Of a stretch of DNA of 64,000 bases, positions 19,061 to 27,093 are shown piece by piece. The position numbers and the translations under genes were made by a program. Each line of letters opens with the position of its first letter. The first letter of the stretch is position 1. The DNA is from Spirosoma linguale DSM 74. Its GTDB lineage: Bacteria > Bacteroidota > Bacteroidia > Cytophagales > Spirosomataceae. The notes beneath the pieces are model-generated. The model was not told where the DNA came from and made no database searches. It worked only from the letters and a program-made list of their open reading frames with translations. Where the stretch lies: assembly GCA_000024525.1 (NCBI GenBank), contig CP001769.1:1660001-1724000 (forward strand), in the 5' to 3' direction.

Positions 19061-20440
19061 ATGCCATATCCATTTACTATCGGGTCTTTTACTTACCGCT
19101 TTGCCGATCTGAAAGAACTGCTGGCCAAAGCCAGTCCCCTGCGTTCGGGCGATGGGCTGGCTGGGTTGGCGGCTACCAGTTATGAGGAGCGGGTGGCCGC
19201 TCAACTGGCCCTTGCCGATGTGCCGTTGACCACCTTTCTGACTGAAGCCGTCATTCCCTACGAAACGGATGAAGTTACGCGTCTGATTATTGATACGCAC
19301 GACAAACAGGCGTTTGCGTCCATCAGCCGCTTTACCGTCGGTGACTTGCGCGACTGGCTCCTGGGCGACGAAGCCGATACTGCCATGCTTCGCCAAGTTG
19401 CCTCCGGCCTGACGCCGGAAATGGTGGCTGCTGTATCGAAACTAATGCGGAATCAGGACTTGATTTTGGTTGCGAAAAAGTGCGAAGTTGTTACCCGGTT
19501 TCGGAATACTCAGGGAATCACCGGCCATTTGTCCGTTCGGCTCCAACCCAATCACCCAACGGACGATACCAAGGGAATAGCCGCCAGCATTATTGATGGA
19601 CTACTTTACGGAAGTGGCGATGCCATGATTGGCATTAACCCCGCTACCGACAGTCCGGCAGCCACGGCCCGGTTGCTATACATGCTGGATGGCTTACGGG
19701 AGCGATTCGACATGCCCACCCAAAACTGTGTGCTGAGCCATATAACCACCACCCTGCAACTGGTTGAACAACAGGTGCCGGTCGATCTGATCTTTCAGTC
19801 CATTGCCGGTACCGAGAAGGCAAACGCAAGTTTCGGGGTGTCACTTTCTCTCTTGCAGGAGGCTTACGAGGCCGGGCTTTCGTTGAAACGGGGTACTGTC
19901 GGGAATAACGTCATGTACTTCGAAACCGGACAAGGGAGCGCCCTCTCGTCGAACGGGCATCACAACGTCGATCAGCAAACCTGCGAAGCGCGGGCTTATG
20001 CCGTAGCCAGAGTATACCAGCCATTTCTGGTCAATTCGGTGGTTGGCTTTATCGGTCCTGAATATCTGTTCGATGGCAAGCAGATTATCCGGGCGGGGCT
20101 GGAAGATCATTTCTGCGGGAAGGTGCTGGGGTTGCCGATGGGCATGGATATCTGTTACACCAACCACGCCCAGGCCGATCAGGACGATATGGATACGCTG
20201 TTGACCCTGCTCGGGGTGGCCGGTATCAACTTTATCATGGGCATTCCGGGGGCCGACGATATCATGCTGAACTACCAGTCGACATCCTTTCATGATGCGC
20301 TCTACCTGCGCCGGGTACTCGGCCTGCGACCGGCACCCGAGTTTGAGCAATGGCTGCTTCGACAGGGAATTGTGGATAACCTCGGTAACCGCCTGTCGGG
20401 TAACACGCAAAAACAGTTATACGCAGCTTTAGTGGACTAA
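19061..20440 (+). CDS. eutB: ethanolamine ammonia-lyase large subunit
   Basis: 459-residue catalytic subunit of the adenosylcobalamin-dependent enzyme that splits ethanolamine to acetaldehyde and ammonia. Family signatures include DGLLYGSGDAMIGINPATDS, SIAGTEKANASFGVSL, VMYFETGQGSALSSNGHHNVDQQTCEARAYA and GLPMGMDICYTNHAQADQDD. The length matches the usual 453-460. It sits between the permease and eutC with 5 bases to eutC. No eutA reactivase, microcompartment shell gene, acetaldehyde dehydrogenase or B12 gene is present in the window, so the acetaldehyde must be handled by enzymes encoded elsewhere. Confidence 0.97.
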   Translation: MPYPFTIGSFTYRFADLKELLAKASPLRSGDGLAGLAATSYEERVAAQLALADVPLTTFLTEAVIPYETDEVTRLIIDTHDKQAFASISRFTVGDLRDWLLGDEADTAMLRQVASGLTPEMVAAVSKLMRNQDLILVAKKCEVVTRFRNTQGITGHLSVRLQPNHPTDDTKGIAASIIDGLLYGSGDAMIGINPATDSPAATARLLYMLDGLRERFDMPTQNCVLSHITTTLQLVEQQVPVDLIFQSIAGTEKANASFGVSLSLLQEAYEAGLSLKRGTVGNNVMYFETGQGSALSSNGHHNVDQQTCEARAYAVARVYQPFLVNSVVGFIGPEYLFDGKQIIRAGLEDHFCGKVLGLPMGMDICYTNHAQADQDDMDTLLTLLGVAGINFIMGIPGADDIMLNYQSTSFHDALYLRRVLGLRPAPEFEQWLLRQGIVDNLGNRLSGNTQKQLYAALVD

Positions 20441-20445
20441 ACCGC

Positions 20446-21234
20446 ATGGACGAAACGAAAAAAACAGGCACGGAAGCTGATGACTGGGAGCCGTTAAAAG
20501 CGTATACCAACGCCCGTATTGCATTGGGGAAAACCGGCATTTCGATTCCATTGAAAGAGTCACTTCAATTCAGGCTCGCCCACGCCCATGCCAAAGATGC
20601 CGTTTACTCTCAGTTAAATGTACCGGAACTACAGGCCACGCTATCGAAAACAGGCTTGCCCGTTTATTGCCTGAAAAGCAAGGCGGAGAACCGTGACATG
20701 TACCTCCAACGCCCCGACTTTGGCCGTTTGCTCAGCACTGATTCCGTTCAACGGCTTCAGCAACTGAATACCCCCCCCGCCGATGTGTGCCTGATTATTG
20801 CCGATGGCCTGTCGGCAACGGCCATCATGAAAAATGCGGGTTCGGTCGTTCAGTTGCTTGTGAAAAAAGTACATCAGGCGGGTTTCTCACTGGCTCCGCT
20901 ACTCGTAATCGAACAGGGTCGGGTGGCCATTACCGATGCGGTAGGGGAGTGGCTGCGTCCCCGGCTGGCCATCGTTTTCATCGGTGAACGGCCGGGCCTT
21001 AGCTCGTTCGACAGCATGGGCGCTTACATTACTTACGCGCCACAGCCGGGATTGACCGATGAGCGTCGGAACTGCATTTCAAACATTCGGGAGCAGGGAT
21101 TACCCCCCGAACTAGCCGTGGATAAACTCATGTACCTTATTCAGGCCGCCTTTCGTATGCAGCTCACGGGCGTGGCCCTGAAAGACAATAATGCCCTCGA
21201 TACCAGCGTCGTTTATCCGCAGCTGCCGGGGTGA
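20446..21234 (+). CDS. eutC: ethanolamine ammonia-lyase small subunit
   Basis: 262-residue partner of EutB, needed for the active heterododecamer and for cobalamin binding. It shows the typical ARIALGKTGISIPLKESLQF start, AHAHAKDAVYSQL, DVCLIIADGLSATAI and the metal/cofactor region IGERPGLSSFDSMGAYITY, RNCISNIREQGL. Length and order after eutB are standard. It begins 5 bases after the eutB stop, so translational coupling is likely. Confidence 0.96.
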   Translation: MDETKKTGTEADDWEPLKAYTNARIALGKTGISIPLKESLQFRLAHAHAKDAVYSQLNVPELQATLSKTGLPVYCLKSKAENRDMYLQRPDFGRLLSTDSVQRLQQLNTPPADVCLIIADGLSATAIMKNAGSVVQLLVKKVHQAGFSLAPLLVIEQGRVAITDAVGEWLRPRLAIVFIGERPGLSSFDSMGAYITYAPQPGLTDERRNCISNIREQGLPPELAVDKLMYLIQAAFRMQLTGVALKDNNALDTSVVYPQLPG

Positions 21235-21316
21235 AATTGACGGAGAGTCAGCCCTTAAACCATCTGGTCAACTGATTTATAAATCGATGGGGAGGGATTT
21301 TTGGTTATATCCGTTA

Positions 21317-21324
21317 TACTTTTG
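21317..21324 (+). promoter_or_regulatory. -7-like box upstream of the DUF2027-Smr gene
   Basis: TACTTTTG matches TAnnTTTG 57 bases before the ATG at 21381. The spacing to the nearest TTTTTG upstream is shorter than usual, so support is moderate. Confidence 0.35.
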
Positions 21325-21380
21325 ACAAGTCGTTGTTGCACAGAAAACCCGCAACAAACGACATTTGACCAACGACCATC

Positions 21381-22403
21381 ATGAATATAGGCGATAAAGT
21401 CCGGTTGCTCCGGGCAAAAGAACAGGGTGTAGTGTCGCGCTTTTTGCCCGACGGAATGATTGAAATTGAAATTGAAGATGGTTTCCGGATTCCGGTGATG
21501 CGTTCGGAACTGGTACCGGTTTCGCCACTGGAATCAGAACGGCTGCTTAAAGCCACGAGCTATGCGCCCCAAAAAACGGTTACGCCTTCGGCACCGGCTA
21601 TTTTGTCGAACCAGGGCATTTATCTGGCGTTTATGGCCGTAAATGATCGGGAGTACACACTCCATCTCATCAATAATACTGATTGGGAGTTTGCGTATGT
21701 CCTGGGTGAGGAGTCGGCAGGAGCGACGGGCGGGGTGCAGTTCAGAGGCCTCCACAGCGGGTTGCTCAAGCCGAAGTCACAGCAGAAGATGAACGATCAC
21801 TATGTCCACGCTTCGTTTGAGGACTGGCCGACGTTTGTGGTGCAGGGTCTTTGGTTCCGGGCCGGGAAGTCATCCCTGCGTGCACCGCTGATAAAACGTT
21901 TTAAAGCCCGTACCGCAACGTTTTTTAAGTCGAAAACAACCTTGCCTGTGCTGAATCTGCCCGGTTTTCTGACCCAATTGGATGCCGAAAGTGATCAGCC
22001 GCAAGCCTCCGCGCCGAGCAGTAACCGTGCTCCGCAGCCCAGGCGAATCAGCCCTGATGAACTGAAGGCCGAAATGCTAAAGCCGAAATCGGAGCTGGAA
22101 GGGGTTTCCTTTGAACGTCCATCTGCTGTGGTCGATCTTCACGTTGAGAAGTTACTACCCAACGGGACCGGCAACCGAAACCCGGCCGACCTGCTCAAAC
22201 TTCAGCTCGATACCTTCGAAAAAACGCTCGAAAACGCCATCGCCAGTGGCATGAATGAGATTACCTTTATTCACGGTCTCGGCAGCGGTTCGCTGCGTAC
22301 AGAGCTGCATAAACGCCTGGGGAAACACCCTAACGTTCGATTTTTTGAAGATGCCCAAAAACAGAAATTTGGCTATGGTGCCACAAAGGTTACGATTAAG
22401 TGA
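21381..22403 (+). CDS. DUF2027 domain protein with C-terminal Smr endonuclease-like domain
   Basis: A 340-residue protein typical of Bacteroidota. The N-terminal part begins MNIGDKVRLLRAKEQGVVSRF, an SH3/KOW-like beta barrel resembling the clamp segment of MutS2, and continues as a DUF2027 beta domain. Residues about 230-258 are a Pro/Glu-rich linker. The C-terminal Smr domain (about 262-340) carries VDLHVEKL and the FIHGLGSGSLRTELHKRL motif, ending FGYGATKVTIK. Smr domains of MutS2 relatives cleave DNA or RNA, including in ribosome rescue; the role of this stand-alone form is not established. Monocistronic or followed by the DUF4403 gene 13 bases downstream. Confidence 0.88.
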   Translation: MNIGDKVRLLRAKEQGVVSRFLPDGMIEIEIEDGFRIPVMRSELVPVSPLESERLLKATSYAPQKTVTPSAPAILSNQGIYLAFMAVNDREYTLHLINNTDWEFAYVLGEESAGATGGVQFRGLHSGLLKPKSQQKMNDHYVHASFEDWPTFVVQGLWFRAGKSSLRAPLIKRFKARTATFFKSKTTLPVLNLPGFLTQLDAESDQPQASAPSSNRAPQPRRISPDELKAEMLKPKSELEGVSFERPSAVVDLHVEKLLPNGTGNRNPADLLKLQLDTFEKTLENAIASGMNEITFIHGLGSGSLRTELHKRLGKHPNVRFFEDAQKQKFGYGATKVTIK

Positions 22404-22416
22404 TTGGTACACAGAG

Positions 22417-23880
22417 ATGCACAAAGAAAAAAAGAGGTACGCAGAGGTAGTAGCTCAACTTATACACACTAACGTATTTTTTGTTTTTTGTTTATCGTTT
22501 TGGCTAAGCCTTTTTGTTGTTTCCTGCCGTCCGTCGAGTAACCGTCTGAATCCTAAAGCGCCTAAAGAAGTCTATAACACTACCAAAATGGAAGTCCAGA
22601 ACGAACGGTTTTTGTCGACGGCTCACGTACCGGTTTCTATTGCACTGAGTGATATTGAACACCAGATCAATACACAGGTCAGCGGGTTGATTTACGAAGA
22701 CAACAGCCTGACGGATAACGGCAACGATCAATTCATGACGAAAGTCTGGAAGCGGGGCACCATTCTGGTTAGCGCGCAGGATAGCTTGTTTCATTTCACC
22801 GTGCCCCTGCGCATCTGGGTTAAAGCGGGTGTTTCGGTACTGGGTTTTACGCAGTATAAAGAGACGGAATTTGAGATCGACTTGCGGTTTAAAACAAAAT
22901 TCGACCTCGACCGCGACTGGTCCGTCAATACCCATACTGAAGCGGATGGGTATGGCTGGGTAAAGCGGCCAACCATTGGTTTCGTGGGCCTGAATATCCC
23001 CATTACTAATTTCGTGGGGCGGATGATCGACAAAAATCTGGGTAGTATCACCAAAACACTCGATCAGCAGGTACGGCGGAATATAGACCTTCGGACGCCC
23101 GTGCTGAAAGCCTGGAATCTTCTTCGCGAGCCGTATCTGCTTTCCGACAAATACCGTACGTATTTACAGGTGGTGCCCAAGCGGGTACTCATTACGCCCC
23201 TCCGGTTTGAAGGCCAGGTCATTCGCTCAACAATCGGTATAGAGGGCTACGCCCTAACCACCACCGGAGCAAAACCCGCCGTCAAACCAGCCGTATCGTT
23301 ACCCGATTTGACGGTGGTTCCGCAGGTGAAAGATGATTTTCAGATCGGTTTGCTGAGTGAGGCCACGTATCAGGAAGCGGCTAAACTAGCCGCTGATGAG
23401 TTTGTCGGGAAGTCGTTTTCGTTCAGCGAGAATCGTTATTCGATCACCGTCACGAGCATGGATATGTACGGTCAGAACGATAACCTCATTATCAAAGCGG
23501 GACTGAAAGGAACCATCAACGGAGATATTTACCTGAGTGGACGGCCTTACTACGACCCCCGCGACCAGACTATCTCGCTGAAAGACCTAAAGTACGATCT
23601 GGATACGCGAAATATTTTGCAGCAGTCAGCCAGCTGGCTACTGAAAGGTACGTTTGCCCGTACCCTCGAAAAACAACTGACCATTCCGGTAGGGAGCCAA
23701 CTGGCAGATATGCAGAAACAGATTCAGGAACAGTTGAAAAATAATCAGGTCATCAAAGGTGTGGTCATCAATGGTCGGCTCGACGACATAAAACCAGATC
23801 AGGTTTATCTGACTCCCACCGCCATGCTGGCCGTAGTAAACGTCCGTGGCCGCGTGGAGGTAAAGGTTGAGGGGTTATAG
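22417..23880 (+). CDS. DUF4403 family lipoprotein
   Basis: A 487-residue protein with an N-terminal hydrophobic segment ending in a lipobox-like SLFVVSC, so probably a lipoprotein facing the periplasm. The mature part matches DUF4403: an opening strand VPVSIALSDIEHQINTQV, a duplicated structure resembling SMP/BPI-type lipid-binding tubes, and a C-terminus with DIKPDQVYLTPTAMLAVVNVRGRVEV. The family is common in Bacteroidota; a lipid-transfer or outer-membrane role is plausible but unproven. ATG at 22417 is 13 bases after the Smr stop; earlier in-frame ATGs lie inside that gene. Confidence 0.8.
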   Translation: MHKEKKRYAEVVAQLIHTNVFFVFCLSFWLSLFVVSCRPSSNRLNPKAPKEVYNTTKMEVQNERFLSTAHVPVSIALSDIEHQINTQVSGLIYEDNSLTDNGNDQFMTKVWKRGTILVSAQDSLFHFTVPLRIWVKAGVSVLGFTQYKETEFEIDLRFKTKFDLDRDWSVNTHTEADGYGWVKRPTIGFVGLNIPITNFVGRMIDKNLGSITKTLDQQVRRNIDLRTPVLKAWNLLREPYLLSDKYRTYLQVVPKRVLITPLRFEGQVIRSTIGIEGYALTTTGAKPAVKPAVSLPDLTVVPQVKDDFQIGLLSEATYQEAAKLAADEFVGKSFSFSENRYSITVTSMDMYGQNDNLIIKAGLKGTINGDIYLSGRPYYDPRDQTISLKDLKYDLDTRNILQQSASWLLKGTFARTLEKQLTIPVGSQLADMQKQIQEQLKNNQVIKGVVINGRLDDIKPDQVYLTPTAMLAVVNVRGRVEVKVEGL

Positions 23881-23884
23881 GGGA

Positions 23885-23922
23885 GTAAGTGGAGTCGGGT
23901 CCTCAGACCCGACTCCACTTAC
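23885..23922. repeat. CTCA-loop hairpin after the DUF4403 gene
   Basis: Perfect 17-bp arms (23885-23901 and 23906-23922) closing a CTCA tetraloop, 4 bases after the stop codon. Its 20-base core GTCGGGTCCTCAGACCCGAC is almost that of the hairpin at 17600-17687. The following 30 bases (CACTCACTCCACC-like) repeat the same CCAC/CACT wording. Possible terminator in front of rnpB. Confidence 0.75.
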
Positions 23923-23970
23923 TTCACCATTCCACTCACTCCACCACTTCCTAAAACCGCCACTTATCTC

Positions 23971-23978
23971 TACCTTTG
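23971..23978 (+). promoter_or_regulatory. -7 promoter box of rnpB
   Basis: TACCTTTG lies 9 bases before the first base of the RNase P RNA P1 stem, exactly where a -7 element should be. The identical octamer is used before rpsP and ispG. Confidence 0.65.
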
Positions 23979-23990
23979 CCCTCCCTGATC

Positions 23991-24470
23991 AATACAAGCT
24001 GGCTTATCGCGTCTGAGCAATCGGGCGAGGAAAGTCCGGGCAGCGGAGGGCACCCTACTTCCTAACGGGAAGGCGGGCGGTTGGGAACGGCCGTTCGACA
24101 GCCAGTGTCACAGAAAATATACCGCCCGGTTTCGTGAAGAGTGAAGTGGGTGTAGTAGGTTGAGTGAGTGAATACCCACTTCACCCCCTCCACTCACTAC
24201 ACTCTTCACGAAACCGGGTAAGGGTGAAAAGGTGGGGTAAGAGCCTACCGCCCACTGGGCGACCAGCGGGGCAGGATAAACCTTAGGGGCTGAAAGACCA
24301 AATAAGCGTCGGACGTGGGGCGGCCCGTCTCCGTTTCGGGGTAATCCGGATACCGACGCGGGTAGGTCGAAAGAGGTGGCCGGTGACGACCATCCCAGAT
24401 AAATGATAAGCCATTTGGGCGGGCCGTCAGGTACGTCTGGAGGACAGAACCCGGCTTATAGGCTTGTATT
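23991..24470 (+). ncRNA. rnpB: RNase P RNA, bacterial class A
   Basis: Catalytic RNA that trims tRNA 5' ends. The universally conserved 5' P4 strand GAGGAAAGTCCGGGC occurs near 24029 and the matching 3' element GGACAGAACCCGGCTTA near 24442. The terminal P1 helix is AATACAAGC (23991-23999) with GCTTGTATT (24462-24470), extendable by three pairs outward. CRIII-like AGAGCCTACC and GACAGCCAGTGTCACAG are also present. A seven-T run at 24478-24484 follows and may help termination. The molecule is about 480 nt, longer than the usual 350-400, because the arm at 24125-24218 is expanded. It is preceded by a good promoter box. Confidence 0.96.
24125..24218. repeat. expanded P12-like stem inside rnpB
   Basis: Perfect 19-bp outer arms (24125-24143 and 24200-24218) enclose 56 bases of GTGG/GAGTG and CCAC/CACTC-rich sequence that can fold further (GAAGTGGGT with ACCCACTTC). 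Position corresponds to the peripheral P12 arm, known to vary in length. The wording of the insert resembles the intergenic hairpins at 17600 and 23885. Confidence 0.7.
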
Positions 24471-24570
24471 GATGAGGTTTTTTTACAATCGATTGAGGTT
24501 TGTTGATAAAGGGTTTGAATGGATATAGAATATCGTCAAACGTTTATCAAAAAACCTCAATTCTTTTTTG

Positions 24571-24578
24571 TACCTTTG
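24571..24578 (+). promoter_or_regulatory. -7 promoter box of rpsP
   Basis: TACCTTTG 54 bases upstream of the rpsP ATG, preceded by a T-rich tract. Same octamer as before rnpB. It is the likely promoter for the rpsP-rimM-trmD group. Confidence 0.6.
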
Positions 24579-24631
24579 CGGCCACGTTTTACAAGGGGGA
24601 TGCGTCTCCCGTCAAAAACAAACAAGCACAA

Positions 24632-25192
24632 ATGGCTGTTAAAATTCGTTTAGCGCGTCGTGGACGCAAGAAAATGGCGATGTATGACATCGTAGTAGCA
24701 GAGTCAACCTCTCCTCGCGATGGCCGGTTTATCGAGAAAATCGGTTCATACAACCCCAACACCGACCCATCGACGGTCGTATTGAAGTCGGAACGGGCCG
24801 TTTATTGGCTTATGGTTGGTGCTCAACCGACCGATACCGCACGTTCGGTATTGTCGCATGAAGGCATCATGTACCGCAAGCACCTGCAGGTAGGTGTAAA
24901 CAAAGGCGCTATTTCACAAGACCAGGCTGATGAGAAATTCGCCAGCTGGAAAGGTGAGAAAGAAAACCGGAAAGCCGGTGCTGCCGACACCAAAACGCAA
25001 ACCAAAGAGCAGGATCGTGCTGCTCGTCTGGAAGCGGAGAAAAAGGTGAACGAAGCACGTGCTGAAGCTATCGCTAAGAAAAACAAAGTTGAAGAACCTG
25101 TAGTAGAAGCTCCGGCTGCTGAAGAAGCACCCGTAGCGGAAGCGCCTGTTGCTGAAGAAAATCCGACAACGGAGGCTCCGGCTGCTGAATAA
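24632..25192 (+). CDS. rpsP: 30S ribosomal protein S16
   Basis: Small-subunit ribosomal protein. The N-terminal 80 residues are classical S16 ([52 protein letters not shown]). The protein is 186 residues, roughly twice the canonical length: a charged Lys/Glu helix (about 105-150) and an Ala/Glu/Pro-rich tail with repeated [16 protein letters not shown] units follow. Such tails are common on Bacteroidota S16. The ATG at 24632 is chosen because MAVKIR is the conserved start; an in-frame start at 24500 would precede the promoter box. First gene of the rpsP-rimM-trmD group. Confidence 0.97.
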   Translation: MAVKIRLARRGRKKMAMYDIVVAESTSPRDGRFIEKIGSYNPNTDPSTVVLKSERAVYWLMVGAQPTDTARSVLSHEGIMYRKHLQVGVNKGAISQDQADEKFASWKGEKENRKAGAADTKTQTKEQDRAARLEAEKKVNEARAEAIAKKNKVEEPVVEAPAAEEAPVAEAPVAEENPTTEAPAAE

Positions 25193-25213
25193 TTTTTCGA
25201 CGGAAATTGTTAT

Positions 25214-25247
25214 GAAAGAGCCTGTTCGTTGTTGGACAGGCTCTTTC
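25214..25247. terminator. hairpin between rpsP and rimM
   Basis: Arms GAAAGAGCCTGT (25214-25225) and ACAGGCTCTTTC (25236-25247), with a short T-containing downstream sequence. Likely a partial terminator or processing site that lowers rimM-trmD expression relative to the ribosomal protein. Confidence 0.6.
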
Positions 25248-25318
25248 TATACGTAAAGCGGCCAACCGATACATCGGTGAACGTCGCACGCTAAGCGGCT
25301 TATCAGCCGCATTACATT

Positions 25319-25912
25319 ATGACTAAAGACGATTGCTATCAGCTCGGACATATCACCAAAACGCACGGCGTTAGTGGTGAACTAGTGCTTTTTTTAGACG
25401 TTGACAACGCGGCCGAATATGCCGATCTGGAATCGGTGCTGCTGGAGGTTAAAGGGGAACTGATTCCGTATTTTATCGAGTCCATCGCCATCGTAAAAGG
25501 AAGTCGCGCCATCATTGCCTTCGAGGATGTCGATACTATTGAGCAGGCCGAACGACTCATTAACTGTGGCGCTTTTCTGCCGCTTGATGAACTAGAGCCC
25601 ATTACGGACGAAACCCGTTTTTACTTTCACGAAATTGTCGGGTATCAGGTTGTCGATGCCGAAGCTGGCGAGTTGGGGACTGTGCAGGGTGTTTATGCCA
25701 TGAATGCACAAGACTTAATCATGATGGATTATCATGGGAAAGAAGTCCTGATTCCCATCAACAGCGACATCGTTCGGACAGTAGACCGCGCCAACCAAAA
25801 GTTAAACGTGGCCCTGCCCAATGGCTTGCTGGAAATCTACATGGAAGATAACGCCAAGCCCGGCGAAGGTGAACAGGTTAACGGCGACCACGACGATACG
25901 GATGAGGATTGA
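25319..25912 (+). CDS. rimM: ribosome maturation factor RimM
   Basis: 197-residue 30S assembly factor that works on the S19/head region. The N-terminal RimM barrel ([20 protein letters not shown]) is followed by the PRC-barrel domain ([42 protein letters not shown]). The last 25 residues are acidic, as often seen in Bacteroidota. The ATG at 25319 gives the conserved opening motif at the expected place. Its 3' end overlaps trmD by 11 bases, implying translational coupling. Confidence 0.95.
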   Translation: MTKDDCYQLGHITKTHGVSGELVLFLDVDNAAEYADLESVLLEVKGELIPYFIESIAIVKGSRAIIAFEDVDTIEQAERLINCGAFLPLDELEPITDETRFYFHEIVGYQVVDAEAGELGTVQGVYAMNAQDLIMMDYHGKEVLIPINSDIVRTVDRANQKLNVALPNGLLEIYMEDNAKPGEGEQVNGDHDDTDED

Positions 25913-26579
25913 TATTATTACCTGCCTGCCCCGGCTGCTGGACAGTTTTTTCGCCCATTCGATTCTGCAACGGGCGCAGCAGGGCGGCTACGTAGAGGTA
26001 GTCGCTCACGATTTACGGGACTATACGGCCGATAAGCATCGGCGTGTAGACGATTATGCGTTTGGTGGCGGGGCTGGTATGGTCATGCAAATTGAGCCCA
26101 TTGCCCGATGCATCCGCACCTTACAGGCCGACCGGGTCTACGATGAAGTCATTTATATGACGCCGGATGGCGAACGACTGAATCAGCAGACAACAAATAC
26201 GCTCTCCCTACGCCAGAACCTGATCATTCTGTGCGGCCATTATAAAGGCGTCGATGAGCGGGTTCGGGAGCTATTTATTACCAAAGAAATCAGCATCGGC
26301 GATTACGTACTGTCGGGCGGGGAGTTAGCCGCCTGTGTGTTGTCCGACGCAATTATTCGTTTACTGCCCGGCGTCCTTAACGACGAAACCTCCGCCCTGA
26401 CGGACTCCTTTCAGGATAATCTGCTTGCCCCACCCGTTTATACGCGTCCGGCGGAGTTCGAAGGACACCGGATTCCAGACATTCTACTGTCGGGTCACGA
26501 AGCTAAAATTGACGAATGGCGGCACGAACAGGCCCTCGAACGGACGAGGATACGGCGCCCCGATTTGCTGGAGCCGTAA
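25902..26579 (+). CDS. trmD: tRNA (guanine-N1)-methyltransferase
   Basis: 225-residue SPOUT enzyme that methylates G37 of tRNAs using SAM and prevents frameshifting. The trefoil-knot motifs are present: [30 protein letters not shown] and [14 protein letters not shown], plus the C-terminal [17 protein letters not shown]. The ATG at 25902 ([10 protein letters not shown]) lies inside the end of rimM. The usual rplS does not follow; instead a strong terminator ends the unit. Confidence 0.97.
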   Translation: MRIDIITCLPRLLDSFFAHSILQRAQQGGYVEVVAHDLRDYTADKHRRVDDYAFGGGAGMVMQIEPIARCIRTLQADRVYDEVIYMTPDGERLNQQTTNTLSLRQNLIILCGHYKGVDERVRELFITKEISIGDYVLSGGELAACVLSDAIIRLLPGVLNDETSALTDSFQDNLLAPPVYTRPAEFEGHRIPDILLSGHEAKIDEWRHEQALERTRIRRPDLLEP

Positions 26580-26592
26580 GTTTGCAATAAGT

Positions 26593-26655
26593 AAAAAAAC
26601 TGATTAGCTGGATTTGAGTAAGTAAATAACTCAAATCCAGCTAATCAGTTTTTTT
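26593..26655. terminator. 27-bp bidirectional terminator after trmD
   Basis: Perfect 27-bp arms (26593-26619 and 26629-26655) with a 9-base loop and a seven-T 3' arm on each strand. It ends the trmD transcript and also the minus-strand gene that stops at 26715. Confidence 0.92.
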
Positions 26656-26716
26656 ATGCAATTAGTAGTCGTTGGTGCCACCGGCGGAACCGGGCGTCAG
26701 GTGGTGGAGCAGGGCT
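26656..26716 (+). pseudogene. truncated N-terminus of an NAD(P)-binding SDR/NmrA-type oxidoreductase
   Basis: An ATG directly after the terminator begins MQLVVVGATGGTGRQVVEQ, the Rossmann start (GxxGxxG) of NmrA-like NAD(P)H-binding proteins. After 19 residues it runs into the 3' end of the opposite-strand gene and stops at about residue 44. The rest of the enzyme is missing. The fragment looks like the relic of a deletion or inversion whose breakpoint lies near 26712. Confidence 0.7.
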
Positions 26717-27083
26717 ACTCCGGATGGGAGTCTACAATCGTACAATTGCAGCGTTTGGTGGCGGTAGACAGGGTAACCGGTTTGTCGTAAATACTGTGGG
26801 CCGGTAGTGTTCTTGAGAACGTCGTGAATTTCTCCTGTATCACCTTACCCGCAGCATCGAAGGCGACAATTTTTACAGACACATCTTTGTGAGATCGTGA
26901 AGACAGATTCCTGACGGTCACATTTACCGCTTTTGTGACCAGTATGTTGTCCAGATCAGAACAGTCGACGGTTAGATCGATTGTTTCGGGCTTAAGCGAC
27001 GTATTGTTGTATTTCGATACCACGAAGAGGGCAATACCGCCAACGACGAGTACAAACACGAGTAATCTAAAAAGGACTTTCAT
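26715..27083 (-). CDS. small membrane-anchored protein with FxLYD-like beta domain
   Basis: 122 residues. An N-terminal transmembrane segment (LLVFVLVVGGIALFVV) is followed by a soluble beta-rich domain (VTVRNLSSRSHKDVSVKIVAFDAAGKVI, LPAHSI) that resembles FxLYD-type domains: a conserved strand pattern for modified side-chain contacts, function unknown. A Cys pair (CNC) lies near the C-terminus. It starts 10 bases after the GT51 gene stop on the same strand, so the two are probably one operon and may work together at the membrane. Confidence 0.65.
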   Translation of the reverse strand: MKVLFRLLVFVLVVGGIALFVVSKYNNTSLKPETIDLTVDCSDLDNILVTKAVNVTVRNLSSRSHKDVSVKIVAFDAAGKVIQEKFTTFSRTLPAHSIYDKPVTLSTATKRCNCTIVDSHPE

Positions 27084-27093
27084 TCGTTGAGTT

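Noticed and set aside
19061..21234. Part of an ethanolamine bacterial microcompartment
   Set aside because: No shell protein, EutA, EutD, EutE or EutJ genes are adjacent on either side.
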